A model generated the notes under the pieces. That model searched no databases, was not told the origin of the DNA, and saw only the letters and a program-made list of their open reading frames with translations. Below are positions 35,462 to 46,137 of a stretch of DNA of 64,000 bases, piece after piece (the stretch's first letter is position 1; each line of letters starts with the position of its first letter). The position numbers were made by a program, and so were the translations under genes. Source of the stretch: Hymenopus coronatus (taxonomy: Eukaryota > Arthropoda > Insecta > Mantodea > Hymenopodidae); contig CM060900.1 of assembly GCA_030762935.1 (NCBI GenBank), positions 430,674,421-430,738,420 on the forward strand, given 5' to 3'.

Positions 35462-35955
35462 AAGGGTTATCGGTTATACAAAAGCTATTCACAATGAAGA
35501 GGCCCTTAAAGGTTATTCCCGCAAAAATTCAAGATATATGTAGCTACCTGCATTTTATATATCATGAAAATGTCTTAAACAAGTGTTGTTTCAATCAAAA
35601 TCTTTAGAAAAAGTTTTAAAACAAATCGAAGTTTCGAAGGTTTTTACACCTTAACTGTAATTTGAAAATCTTCCCGGAAATATTTTACTTTACAAAAAAT
35701 GGAACCTGAAATAATCTTATTATAATGAAAATTGGGTGTGCACCTTTCCATTCTGTAAGATGCTGATCTCAAATATCAGGTTTAGGATTGAGTCCAGATT
35801 TCGTTTTTGAACTAAACTGTATTCGGACACAAACACACGCGCGTGGATCTTTTTCTAAAAACCCTAAAACGTGTATTTCTACTGAAAACTTGGTATTGAT
35901 TTTTCAGTGGTAAGCAACATTTATCTACCTTCTGTGTGCGCGGTAGAGAAAGTAG
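34990..35955 (-). repeat. R1 repeat, full length, diverged
   Basis: Starts 'atgctacattcacgtgggattttctaccc' and ends GGTAGAGAAAGT (35,941-35,952). It contains a (CT)n run at 35,423-35,458 where other copies are not repetitive. Confidence 0.65.
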
Positions 35956-36328
35956 ACATATATAAAATGAAAGTAATGAAGTAATAAAATTCTTCGCCAA
36001 TAACTCCCTATGGAATATTTACATATTAAACTAATAACCAAAAAATAAATGTATCATTGAAAATAACAATATATATAAATAAACAACAATAAATTTAATA
36101 AGATATTTTGATGTAAAAAGTAGAATCAGACTGAAAATTTAATGCAATTAGCCCGGTTTGGACTCGGAATTTGGATTTACTTTTACATGGTTTATTCTTC
36201 TAACTTCATATTCTACGAAAAATAAGTGCATGTAATTTTACTTGAATATTGATAGTGTATGCAAATTCTAACCCTAGGCAATTTCCTAAGGCCTGCACCG
36301 TTGTCAGTATCCCGATATTTCAAATATC
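35956..36328. other. AT-rich spacer
   Basis: No assignable feature. Confidence 0.4.
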
Positions 36329-36408
36329 TAAATGAATAATAATACTAATAATAATACCAATAATAATAATAATAATAATAATTATTATTATTATTATTAT
36401 TATTATTG
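36329..36408. repeat. (AAT)n/(ATT)n palindromic microsatellite
   Basis: AAT repeats switch to ATT repeats at about 36,380, giving a perfect inverted repeat that could fold into a hairpin. Confidence 0.85.
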
Positions 36409-36534
36409 ATATCTTAAATATAGAAAATGCATACCAGAAAGAGTGTAGTTCTATGAGATGGAGCCACTGAAATGTATTATGAGCATCGCATAGTGACCAC
36501 AATTGTAAAAGGGCATTACAAATAATATTACATG

Positions 36535-36562
36535 TATTAAATTAAATTAAATTAAATTAAAT
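36535..36562. repeat. (ATTAA)n short tandem repeat
   Basis: Five consecutive 5-bp units. Confidence 0.85.
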
Positions 36563-37193
36563 GGAGTTTTATTTATGAACGTTCTTTAAATGCTATGATT
36601 CTCAGCGTGCCATTCTATACTGGACGTGAGAGATCGCTTAATTTTGCTCAGAGACCTCTCTATCAGGCTTGAGGTTCTTTTGCGTGGCGTAAATCTACGA
36701 CACGGGACCAACAGCTTTACTTCCCTTCCGAAGGAAGCCATGCTAAGGATTTTTACGCCCGAAAAAAGTCCATCATCCTGCACCGAGTTTTACATGCATT
36801 AGAGCGTACCAATCAGCTTACTTGTAAAGTCAAGCATCCGTTATAATAATAGTAGTAATTATGATACAATCCAGTATTGTAAACCCTTGGCTGGTTCACA
36901 ATTGGAAAATGTTGCAGCTTTAGATACTCGCATTAGCAGTTTGATTTCTTGCACACGCTATGTCACAATAATTAAAATATTGCATAGAAATTAGAGGTTT
37001 CTTTCATTGGTATCATTCCTCGACAACAAGCATAATTTTGAAACGGCGAAAAAGTAGCACAGTCGTATCCTTTGTTGATAACCTAACCTATTTCTTCGGA
37101 GTAGGTTTTTGAAATAAAATCCTCGCTTTACGTTGCTCGTTTTCTTACTTTACTCATTTGCATTGCAACTCCACATCCTGCTACATCTACTAC
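36563..37193. other. unassigned intergenic DNA
   Basis: A minus-strand open frame at 36,586-36,783 (contains VPCRRFTPRKRTSS) has no family I can name. It might belong to a repeat. Nothing else is seen. Confidence 0.3.
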
Positions 37194-37436
37194 AGCCCGC
37201 CTGGGTAGTGTAGGGGTAGCGTGTCTGCCTCACATTCAAAAGGTCGTGAGTTCGAATCTCGATTAAGGTGAGTTACTCGGTTAAGGCTTTTTTCGGGGTT
37301 TTCTCTTATCCTGAGAAGACGAATGTCGAGTAACTTTAAGCTCCATGGAGCCCGAGATCATTTGAGCATAATTTCGCCAATTTCATTCATCGTCCGATAT
37401 GACCAACCAGGTTAAAGAACGCTAAGTTTTTTTTTT
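37194..37436 (+). mobile_element. tRNA-derived SINE-4, best copy
   Basis: Head 'gcccgcctgggtagtgtagg', A-box TAGTGTAGGGGTAGC, B-box GAGTTCGAATCTC, body 'tcggggttttctcttatcc', and T/A-rich tail 'aagaacgctaagtttttttt'. The other copies are at 8.0 and 28.4 kb. Confidence 0.85.
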
Positions 37437-38029
37437 TAAACAAACATCTGGTATGCAACTATGAGGCAATTCATCAAGAACAATGTTGGTTTTTGTTTAA
37501 ATTCGTCCCTTAATGTTTTTGGTCTTCTCATTTATACATTGCCAATGAATTATGTTTTTCTTATTTATGTAATTCTTTCTATATCTATGACCATTGAGCA
37601 CCAATAATGGCTTACTCTTGGTAGTTTCTGTTATCTCCATAATTTTCTGAAGAACGTCAGCTAACAAGTAAACAAAGACAATGATGTGCTGATGGTCGCT
37701 ACTCATTAGGCAGGTAGTGAATTACGTCACTGCCAATTACTTGAGCGAAGAGAGGATTTACCTATCGCGGCAGGTTTCCTGGAAACATTACTCTTAAATG
37801 TACCTTTGCGGAAATGTCACACAATTCTACTTCAACACAAAGTTCACTAGCGCATCTGCCATAAAGTCGTTAATTTGTCAGTAGTAGCAATTTATGTTGA
37901 ATATGTAATAAAAAACGACACTAATTAAAATTATTAATGCAAATCTTTAAAATAATGTCCAAACTCAAAACTTCGCCTCCAATGTGATCATTAAAATTTT
38001 GGGCTTATGGTAAGAATACTATAGCACTG
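37437..38029. other. unassigned intergenic DNA
   Basis: No assignable feature. Confidence 0.35.
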
Positions 38030-38890
38030 TATGTTTTAGAAGTTTGGAGATGGTTTTTTCACTCTTTTTGGGTACATCACCCTTATAAACTCTTTGGTGG
38101 AGTATCCATTTTCTTTGAAAATAGATTCGAAATGTTTAACTCGCGTTTTAAGGATTGCGGATGACATTCTTTTGCGCGGTCTGCCAACGCTTAATGACGT
38201 CATTCTGCTTGCATGGATGACAATTAGACTGTTTATGTAAACATCGATTCGTATACATTGGATACCCTTACCACAAGTTTGGACGTTTATCATACCATAG
38301 AAGAAGAGTTGATTATTGTTTTCCGTTTCCACAGTGAATTCAATTTTCGGATTAAGACCAATTAAGTATATAAGTAAATCATTTTAATAGTTATTCCTGT
38401 AGGGCCAAGCCACAAAAATGTTGTTAACGATACTAGCATTTTTGCATTTTATGGCTATTTTAATCCCAAAATGTTCCATAAAAAGTTAGTCATTACTGGA
38501 GAAAGTGGTTTTCTAATAGCAACGCCGTGCTGTTGCTCATTAAATTGATCCTTTTCAAAGAAAGTAAGTTATAATCAGCCAATATGAAAACATTTCAAAT
38601 ATATGGTTAGGAAGCAGTTTCTTGAGATCATTTAAAAGTTCATTAATAGGAGACATTAGAAAAGGTGAATCAAAGCTTACTAAAACATCTGAAGGATGAT
38701 AATGTGGTATCTGGTGCAGTTTATCCTAAAAATCTTCTGAGTTTTTTATGTATGCTTTTATTTTCTATGTGGCTATAGTTTGTGCCAATGTGTGGAGTTA
38801 ATAAGTTGGTGAGAAATCTCCATAGGTTCTAATCTCACTATAGGTCATAGTAGAATAAATTCTTAAGAATTTTGGTAAACCGTACAACCC
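38030..38890 (-). pseudogene. Penelope-like element reverse transcriptase, decayed
   Basis: In minus-strand order: a fragment LPKFLRI (compare 'YGLPKIHK'), KNSEDFLG, motif A HPSDVLVSFD (38,669-38,698), motif B QHGVAIRKPLSPVMTNF (near 38,490-38,555), a catalytic-box relic IVNNIFVAWP (38,403-38,435), then PKIEFTVETENNNQLFF, and KTRVKHFESIFKENGYS at the end (38,036-38,332 is one open frame of 98 codons). The series LPK...DVLVSFD...DGVAMGSPLSPV...YVDD.F.W...I.FT.E.E...Q is diagnostic of Penelope-like reverse transcriptases. Here GVAMGSP is GVAIRKP and the YVDD aspartates read as NN. The frame shifts several times. The GIY-YIG endonuclease domain is not visible. Confidence 0.72.
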
Positions 38891-38944
38891 AGGGTGTAAA
38901 CTTTAGAAACAGTCAATTTCTTAATACCATAAAATGTAGAATGC

Positions 38945-39000
38945 GGGCTTGTAGGCCATTGATAATGCCCAACGAAGTTATGGGCGAAACATCGGGTGAA
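38945..39000 (+). other. stem-loop followed by GAAAC, next to Penelope-like relic
   Basis: A 5-bp stem GCCCA/TGGGC (38,967-38,971 and 38,981-38,985; loop ACGAAGTTA minus its first A) is preceded by TTGATAAT and followed by GAAACATC. The layout recalls the hammerhead core (CUGANGA, stem II, GAAA) with one extra base and two core changes. Orientation is opposite to the adjacent reverse transcriptase. Confidence 0.35.
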
Positions 39001-39054
39001 CTTTCCCTGTTGGACCACAGCCCTAAAGCTAGGAACCTGCATATTATGGTATGA

Positions 39055-40734
39055 ATGCCTACCGTGAAAGTCTTAGTAGTTTTAATTTCTTTTTGGTTTT
39101 TGAATGATTTAGATTCACATACCACACGTTTAAATATTTTTATGAAAAATAAAATGCTTAGGTATCTTAAAATTTCTGCTTGTGCAAACCTCATAGTTCT
39201 GAACATTTTAAAATTCTTTCAAGAGAGAGATTAAATTGTACTGCAAAAAAGTGTAGATATACTTAAACTGAAAATTGAATTAAAAAAAAAAAAGAAAACC
39301 AGAAAGAAAGAATCGAAGAAACAGAAATGTATCGTGTACACATTACTGATGGCCCTTGTTATTGGTTTGAATTTTCAAACACATACGTTTTTCAAGTCGT
39401 AGGTCGCTATTCGTTTTTCTCGTGGAATTTCAAAGGCATAAAATAGCTATGAGATTTTTAAAAATCGGACTATGATTGTAGGCTATTGATACCTGCAGCT
39501 AAATGTGTAAATATGTGTAATAAACCTTTGTCTCGATTAACATGAATTACCTAGAGAGAAGAATAAACTTTAGTAAACCTAGTTTATGGAACAGTGAGCA
39601 GAGAAGTTCAGCGAATGTAGCATATGACATTTTCTTTTCTCTCCTACTATTTATAGCAGATGATTTCGACATTTTCTTTGAGGAGAGGCTAAAGCTCCCG
39701 CCAATATTAAATATGCTAATGTCCCATCGTACAAATCACTATTTAATATATTAGACTCCACCCTTTGCAGGATGTGCATTTTTCTTGATACACATATCTA
39801 CCTTTATAAAGTTTTCTGAAAAACATAATGACCTTCAAACGGAACCACTTCCCTCTAACACTGGGCAATTACCATTAAACAAAAGACGACGACTAGGGGC
39901 GAGAGGAAATGTAGTAAAATCTGTTTCCTGGAGACTCTGCTTGCAAATCGAGATTCGCGCCTCAGTTAAGGAACCAATAAGTAGAAGACTTGGATACTGC
40001 GAGGGTTGGTTTCCAGCCGCTCACCTCGACAGAGGGTTATCATGTTCTGAAAAATACTGTACAAGTTTCTGTACTGCAGTTCAAGAGCTATTTCCCAATT
40101 ATACCATTCTTGATTAAAATTTGTTAGTAATTATTTTCTTAAAAATAATCTTAAACTTCAAGTTATCTAACTTCAGAAGCTATGTTCTGATATAAGAAAA
40201 TATTCATAGTAAAAGCTGTTCAAAACAAAAATGAAGAAAGCAAATTCTCACATATTTGTTGGCTAATAATGTGAGCACCAGAAGCTGATATACTTAATAT
40301 TAGTATCAATTTGTAGAGCAAATCATCCTCTAGGGAATAGGTTGAATTTTACCGCTCCACTCTAAAGTGTATAGGATCTATTTCTTTCCTGTGAAGCATG
40401 TAGAATTCACAGTATTAAAGGCGGATGTGATTTTAGATCATGTATTAACTACCTATATAAGTGCTGCGCCTACAATGGCAACATATCAAATAAAACACGA
40501 AATTCCATTTAAACACACAAAAAGTAAAATGCATTTTCCTGACTAGTACATAGCTCTTAATTTTTAAATAGGTACTTGTTTGACCGCAGAGATAGTTGTT
40601 CAGTTTTACTGCATTGGAAGTTCATTTGATGCCATGATAAAATTGTTTCGCAAATTGTGAAATGTGCCTACAATTGTAATGTGTGCTTAGACAACACATC
40701 AATATACAATACACTGTATTTTAGAAACTCCTTC
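39055..40734. other. unassigned region
   Basis: AT-rich. A-run at 39,282-39,292. Open frames at 39,542-39,754 and 39,785-40,117 are not recognisable and lie in repeat-like DNA. Confidence 0.3.
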
Positions 40735-41030
40735 GAGGGATATGGGGAAGTGTACCCCTTCAGGTCTTAAATACAATAGTTATTTAAACGTTCTCCGTTG
40801 CACCTACATGCCAATCATACATTACATTTACCTAATTTGTCAGTACTAATAAATCATATTGCGCAACGCAGCATAATATTAATGGTTCATTATAAAATAA
40901 AAACAAAGGAGATAACATAAAATAAAGGTACGAATGGAGTCTTGAAGCTTCTACTCCCTGAACTTTTAACCCGATGCCGACAAGCTAACCATACCGCTAA
41001 ATAATGCCACCATATGTACGCTCTTTATCT
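40735..41030 (+). repeat. R3 dispersed repeat, uninterrupted copy
   Basis: Matches the three separated blocks at 165-1,010 in the same order and orientation, acting as the empty-site comparison for the two SINE insertions there. Confidence 0.55.
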
Positions 41031-41309
41031 TTAACACCTAACCCTGTACCTGCAGTCTTCCAAGACTTATTTTCTAGCAGGTGCGTGCTCAAATACAAAA
41101 CATTAGCCGAAATGGCAGACCTCAACTATTACCTTATAATAATAAGCAATTGTAGTTTTAGGACAGACAATTAACAATAAGTTAGTTTGTTTCAGAGACG
41201 CAGCGCCAGCGTAGCAGCACCCACAAAGACCTAGCAGACTCTAGGTAGCACGATATCCCTCCCACTCGTCCAAATATCCTGCTCCTAAAATTCTACTTCA
41301 CAATCTCCT

Positions 41310-41569
41310 GAAATTCGCCAGGGGGCAGGCTGGGTCTAGGCCAAGCCTGCCTGCCGGCACCCAATATCTCCTCTGGCGGCCGCACAGCGGGCCAGTTAAT
41401 ACCACCAGTACTACGCGGGTGCAACAGCGGTACCGCAGAAATCCTTCTCCCTATCCACTCCAGCACCGGTGGAGGTTTTTTAGTCGGTAGGGCCACGTGG
41501 CAGAACCCGACACTCCGGACGTGCCCGGGTAGTCTATAAGGTAGATTTTTCCTCCACTCGAAAAAAAAA
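41310..41569 (+). mobile_element. 3' end of a Gag-only retroelement, diverged
   Basis: Carries the family 3' landmarks: 'tggcggccgcacagcgggcc', 'gcgcgggtgcaacagcggta'-like, 'ggtggaggttttttagtcgg', 'cgacactccggacgtgcccg', then 'ctccactcg' and an A-run at 41,561-41,569. The sequence is clearly related to 42,990-43,290 but more diverged. It is 5'-truncated (no Gag). Confidence 0.65.
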
Positions 41570-41572
41570 TGC

Positions 41573-41613
41573 TATAAATAGTTTTCTACGAAGTCCGTGC
41601 CCATGTCTCAGTC
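41573..41613 (+). promoter_or_regulatory. possible TATA plus initiator upstream of Gag
   Basis: TATAAATA at 41,573-41,580 is followed by TCAGTC at 41,608-41,613, which fits the arthropod initiator (TCAGT), but the spacing (first T at -37) is slightly long. The Gag start codon follows at 41,660 after a CTTCTTCGAC leader. Confidence 0.3.
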
Positions 41614-41659
41614 ATCTTAAATACCAGGCCATAATAAGCTTCTTCTTCGACTCATCAAG

Positions 41660-42803
41660 ATGGCCAAGAAGAGACTGCGCAGACTCGCCGCTGCTAAGGC
41701 AGCACAAGTCGCCTCTTCCTCGGCAGCCGCCGAGGAGGCAGATTCTCCGTTGCTACCGGTCCCGGCAAGCCCAGCTTCGCCGGCCGCCACCGCAGTCTCG
41801 CCGCAACTGCAGCCGCAGTTGCCGCCAACGCCGCCGCCACCGACGCCTCCACCCAGCTCTACGACGCCGCCCCGGTTCAGTGCCGTGGTACGGGGGGGTC
41901 CCTAGGGACCTTACCACCCGGCATCTGCTCACCGCCGTGCAGTCGCGGTGGCCTTCATGCTTGAGGGCCACCCGCATTTACTGCGACCGGGGACCAACGC
42001 CGCTCGTCCGTCTGGAGATGCAGGACCAGGCTGACCTGGAAGCTGCCTTGGCGTCAGGGTTGCCCTTATTAGGGCGACTTCTGGTCGTCGAGGCTAGCCG
42101 ACAGGAACGCCATCGGCCCTGCCGACGCTGCTGTGCCTACGGCCACACAGCTGAAGACTGCTCTTCGACACCGAGGTGCCACTACTGCGGTACCAACTCC
42201 ACCACCACCGAGTGCACTGGGCATGATCTCCGCCGACGCCGCCGATTCTGTGCCACCTGTCGTGGCACAGGACACTACACAGGGCAAGCCCAGTGCCCTC
42301 TCTACCCAAGGAGCAGCACTTCGTCACCAACTTCTGCCCGCCGTACCACTCCACCGCAGACAACCACCACTGAGGCCTCACCACCTGCACTCTCAACAGA
42401 CGCAGCGACGCGAGAAGCCATTCAGGACCTCCACGCGGAGATCCTGAACGTCGGCGCTCGACTAGCTGCCCTGGAAGAGACATGCAGTCTCCTCACACAG
42501 AAGCTACAGGAATTACAAGCTTCTAACGACGCAGCAGCCACCAGCCAGCAGACTACAGCCGCCGACCTGTCCACCAGGATCGACGCCCTACAAGCGGCCA
42601 ACACCGCCGCCATCTCCACTCTACAGGCCTCCACCGCTGAGCTGTCCAACCGGATAGCCAGCGTCCAAAATTATCAACAGCAGGTAGCTGAAGGAACATT
42701 CCCTCAGCAGCCTAAGACTCCGCAGCAATTGCTCAGAGAATTCCAATCAGAGCAAGGGTACACCCGGAAGAGTCACCTTAAACTTGGCAGACATCACCAC
42801 TAA
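41660..42803 (+). pseudogene. Gag (ORF1) of jockey-type Gag-only retroelement, subtype II
   Basis: Start MAKKRLRRLAAAK, a basic leader, then an Ala/Pro-rich stretch. The frame breaks at a run of seven G (41,892-41,898; six would keep SAVVRGVPRDL in frame). The second frame (307 codons) has a PRE_C2HC-like region (VPRDLTTRHLLTAVQSRWP to LLGRLLVVEASRQ, residues 7-75), three Cys/His clusters (C81-C84-H89-C94; C100-C103-C112-H115; C124-C127-H132-C139), a Ser/Thr/Pro linker and an Ala/Gln-rich coiled coil (about residues 180-265). The family binds RNA and packages the element's transcript. This arrangement is that of jockey-clade/HeT-A-like ORF1. No ORF2 follows: within 500 bp comes the 3' UTR and poly(A). 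A single-base frameshift is the only obvious lesion, the mildest in the window. Confidence 0.8.
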
Positions 42804-43290
42804 CTACCCATCACTTACACGACCAGTGCCCGCGGCTGGGGTCTCTTGAGGCTTCGGTCGTGGGTGTCCGAGAGCTGCAGCACCAACTTCACCATCAATA
42901 TCCAGTGCCGTCATCATCACCACAGGGAGAGAGTGGCAGCTCTCCCTACACTTCCAATCCCATGTTCACCAACAACTCCCAACCACCCATAATTTCCTCA
43001 ACTCCTCACCTATAATTCGCTACAGGGGCCGGCTGGGCCTCGGTCAAGCCGGTCTACTAGCACAACCCTCACCCCTGGCGGCCGCACAGCGGGCCAGTTC
43101 ACCTTTACCTTTTACTGCGCGGGTGCAACAGCGGTACCGCAGTATCCTTACCTTCCAATACCGGTGGAGGGGTTTTTTAGTCGGTAGGCCCATCCTGGGA
43201 GACCCCGACACTCCGGGCATGCCAGCCCGGGTTAGTCCTTAAGGTGGATTTTTCCCCTCCACTTGAAACTAAAAAAAAAAAAAAAAAAAA
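42804..43290 (+). mobile_element. 3' region and poly(A) of Gag-only element
   Basis: Positions 42,825-42,960 resemble the end of the subtype I Gag coding region (cf. 'ctggggtctcttgaggcttc', 'gtgggtgtccgagagctgc'). The unit is therefore a subtype II Gag joined to a subtype I tail. The shared 3' UTR follows ('gtgcaacagcggtaccgcag', 'gttttttagtcggtaggccc', 'cttaaggtggatttttcccc') and a 20-A tail at 43,271-43,290. Confidence 0.78.
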
Positions 43291-43338
43291 GCCATAATAT
43301 CTCGCGAACCAATCAGATGTTAGCTTCGTCCCAGCTCT

Positions 43339-43375
43339 TATAAATACCAGTCTCCGCAAGCTCAAACCATCAGTT
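43339..43375 (+). promoter_or_regulatory. TATA box plus arthropod initiator
   Basis: TATAAATA at 43,339-43,346 and TCAGTT at 43,370-43,375 put the first T at -33 relative to the initiator A (43,372), canonical for a TATA/Inr core promoter. No ORF follows; a stem-loop does (43,380-43,415). Confidence 0.4.
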
Positions 43376-43379
43376 CACC

Positions 43380-43418
43380 CTGAAGACGAGGAAGATGCAC
43401 TTCTTCGAAACGTTGGTG
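43380..43418 (+). other. hammerhead-like stem-loop
   Basis: CTGAAGA (43,380-43,386), one C, a 7-bp stem GAGGAAG/CTTCTTC (43,388-43,394 with 43,400-43,406; one G-T pair), loop ATGCA, then GAAACG. The hammerhead core normally has no extra base before stem II, so catalytic ability is doubtful. Confidence 0.4.
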
Positions 43419-43455
43419 TCAAGCCAAGTTTTTACCTGGCTAGAAGCCCGAGAAG

Positions 43456-44239
43456 ATTTTGAATTAACCATAAAAATAGCTGATAAACAAAGCACATAAC
43501 CTTGAAAGGGACCCCAAAGGACTGAAAAATATATCTAATACTTGAGGCCTAGGTTAGAAACCCTACTCCTAGAATGCCCCGTTGAATTCCCTATCTCTAC
43601 TATGTATACTCACTTGCCCTAGCCCTGATCTCTCCCTAGGGTCGTCCCCACCTTGGGTCGTCCCTCTTTCCTGTGTATGCTCACTTGCCCCTGTGCCAGC
43701 TCTGTCCTATAATAACTACTCCCGTGTCTCGGCTTTCTCCCCCATAGGTCCAGTTTGCCACGAAAGAACAAATTAGAATGATCCACCATTAATATGTATC
43801 CAGTTCCTTGTATAAATCGATGTTTAATAATTATTAAACGAAATAACTTACATAAATGTGTAATTTTTATCTGTTGAAATTAAGAATAGCAGAAGTTTTG
43901 AAATTGTAGGATTGCTTCTGGTTTATGCCACATTCAGAAACCAATCATGTCGGAATCATAAAAAATACTCTTGGAAAACCAATTTCAACAATATCAGAGA
44001 AAAATGTTGTGTAATGAACAGAATACAGAACTCTTCTAATAACTTCATTTTAAAATATTTAAAGCCTTCATATTTATTCTTTCGGTCCGCAGTACATAAA
44101 AAATCACCAAATACTCGCAAATTGCGGAAATCCTGCTAAGATATCCGGATTGAAAATAGGTGGCATGAATATGAAAACCATCTTAACCCCAGGCTTAACA
44201 TATATCGAAATATTTAAAGTCTCCTTAGTCCTCCCTTAT
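43456..44239. other. unassigned region
   Basis: A CT-rich direct repeat ('gtatactcacttgccc'/'gtatgctcacttgccc', 43,603 and 43,675) is the only structure seen. Confidence 0.35.
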
Positions 44240-44495
44240 AACAGTGTTTTTTTATTGTTTCCTTTATATAGCCCTCTTTAGCATCTAAGGTCATATCGGG
44301 GCTTTGCACTTGAAACAACTTTAAATAATTTTCTTTTCAAACACACAAACATTCACTCTCACATACATATTTCTAGACTCTGTGGGGCATAGGGAATAAT
44401 TCTAGCTAAAGAAAAATTCCCTGCCCCAGCCGGAAATCGAACCCGGGACCTCCTGGTGAGAAGTCAGCTCGCTGACCACTCGACCACGGAGGCAG
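44240..44495 (-). mobile_element. tRNA-derived SINE-5
   Basis: Head at the right: 'gctgaccactcgaccacgg', inverted B box 'ggaaatcgaacccgggacc'. Body 'gaaaaattccctgccccagc' and 'cactctcacatacatattt', and a left end with 'ctttatatagccctcttt'. Related to 1,200-1,495. The right flank is a T-run (44,507-44,528). Confidence 0.65.
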
Positions 44496-45295
44496 TCATA
44501 ATGGTGTTTTTTTTTTTTTTTTTTTTTTAATTGTTGTAGATTATAAGAATTATAAAAATTGTTTGAGTATTTTCCTACATACGCACCAGAATATTATCTT
44601 TGACAAAAATATATAGACTTTTTTTTTGAAAAGGTCTAGAGTATTTAATTTAGGTATCACCAAGATGCCACATTCCTCATCTGGGGAATACGCTTAACAC
44701 TGTTGTTGGCATTGCGCGTTATTAACTGAACGAAGTAACACAAGTTTTCAACTGCGTCTCTTGCAAGTGGCTGTGTTTATCTACATCTTTTTTAAGCAAG
44801 TGAGACCACTGAATGTTTACGGTTAGGGGAACACCATAAGAGTGGCCACACAACGCTTATTTATGAGAAACAACACCAAAAATGCTGAAGCGGTAGCAGG
44901 TGTCCACATAAGCTTAACACTCGTAAAATGAGTAAGTGATGGCGATTTTGACATCGTCTTTCTAAGAAGAATGAAACCGAAAGGAAGTAGTTTGAAGTTA
45001 TTTATTGCGCCTGACTAATCGAAGTCTCCATGGGGAGAGAGGGGTGGCTCTTGAGACAGATTTTGAGGAATTAGGGACCCCGCCCTTATACTGTTTTTCA
45101 CGTCAACCTTCCCTGCCTACGGCGTCAGAGCCAGTGGGGTCTGATGATACATGAAATGAAATAATTGGGAAAGGAAACTTTAGAAGGAAGCGTTCCAGGC
45201 CTAAGTTTAGAATGCCCACCTCGCATTTTTTTTCTTATTTTTGCCTTTTTTCCACTTTCCCTACATTTTCTTTATTTGTCTATTTGGTTATCTAC
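44496..45295. other. unassigned region
   Basis: No coding similarity. At 45,110-45,165 a short patch ('tacggcgtcagagccag', 'gatgatacatgaaatgaa') looks like decayed SINE-1 body. Confidence 0.3.
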
Positions 45296-45420
45296 CTTTT
45301 TTTTTTTTTTTTTTTCACTTTCAATACACACATATACACATTTACAAGCATACCCAAGGAGGTACTTGAACCATGCCACGAAGCACCAAAGTTAGGCACT
45401 TAGGAGGTCAGAACGGAACT
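45296..45420 (-). mobile_element. SINE-3, very degraded
   Basis: T-run, 'aatacacacatatacacatt', 'cccaaggaggtacttgaacc' and 'cacgaagcaccaaagttaggc' follow the SINE-3 order in reverse, with deletions in the B-box area. Confidence 0.4.
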
Positions 45421-46137
45421 GAAAAAAATTCTGTACTAGGGACGATGTCCGGGCGAGATTTGAACCTGGAACATCTATGCTTTGACGAATTAAGTTCCCA
45501 TTTCGGTAGGACCCAGATTGAAATTCCTGTTATTTGTGTTATTCTTTTCTTGCATGCATCTCGGGAAGTGGGTACTTCAATGAAGCATTTTTGCGTTTGC
45601 CAAATATAGAAAAATATCTTACACCTTCAAATCCTCGAATTTGAATCACAAATGTCGCTGCAATATACTTGGAACAACAGTTATGTTTATGATAATATTT
45701 TTGTTTCTCTAGATTATCTATTTTTTATTATAGATATCGAACTCTTGTAGAAAATGTAGTTCTAGATAACGTTAAATCTGTTTTTGTCCTTCACAACTAT
45801 CAGAGCCAATTTTGGCCAAAATACTGAATGGGTTTCAGATATGAAACTGTTCTTGTAGTGACAAAAACGTAAATCTCGTTTCTGGGAAGGCACAAATAAA
45901 AGTAATCCCACAGATTTCAAACAGCGTAGCATCTTGTGCTAAAACAAAGGTTTTCTTTCTGATACTGTCTTTACAGGACTAATTATTATCTTGGTGTACA
46001 CATATTACGGAACAGCATGATTACTCTGTAACGTTTTGTTCGAATGGAGTCATATATTGACTGCCAGATTCATTTTAACTAGAAATTTCCTTGTGCCATT
46101 GTTGATAACAAATTAAAATATATAACTTGCCAAAAAA
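45421..46137. other. unassigned intergenic DNA
   Basis: No assignable feature. Confidence 0.35.

Noticed and set aside
36586..36783. Minus-strand ORF with VPCRRFTPRKRTSS
   Set aside because: It feels like a recurrent arthropod repeat sequence, but I cannot name or verify it.
486..44495. tRNA genes suggested by A- and B-box-like motifs
   Set aside because: None folds into a proper cloverleaf with paired acceptor stem by eye. All are followed by SINE bodies and recur as families, so they are SINE heads.
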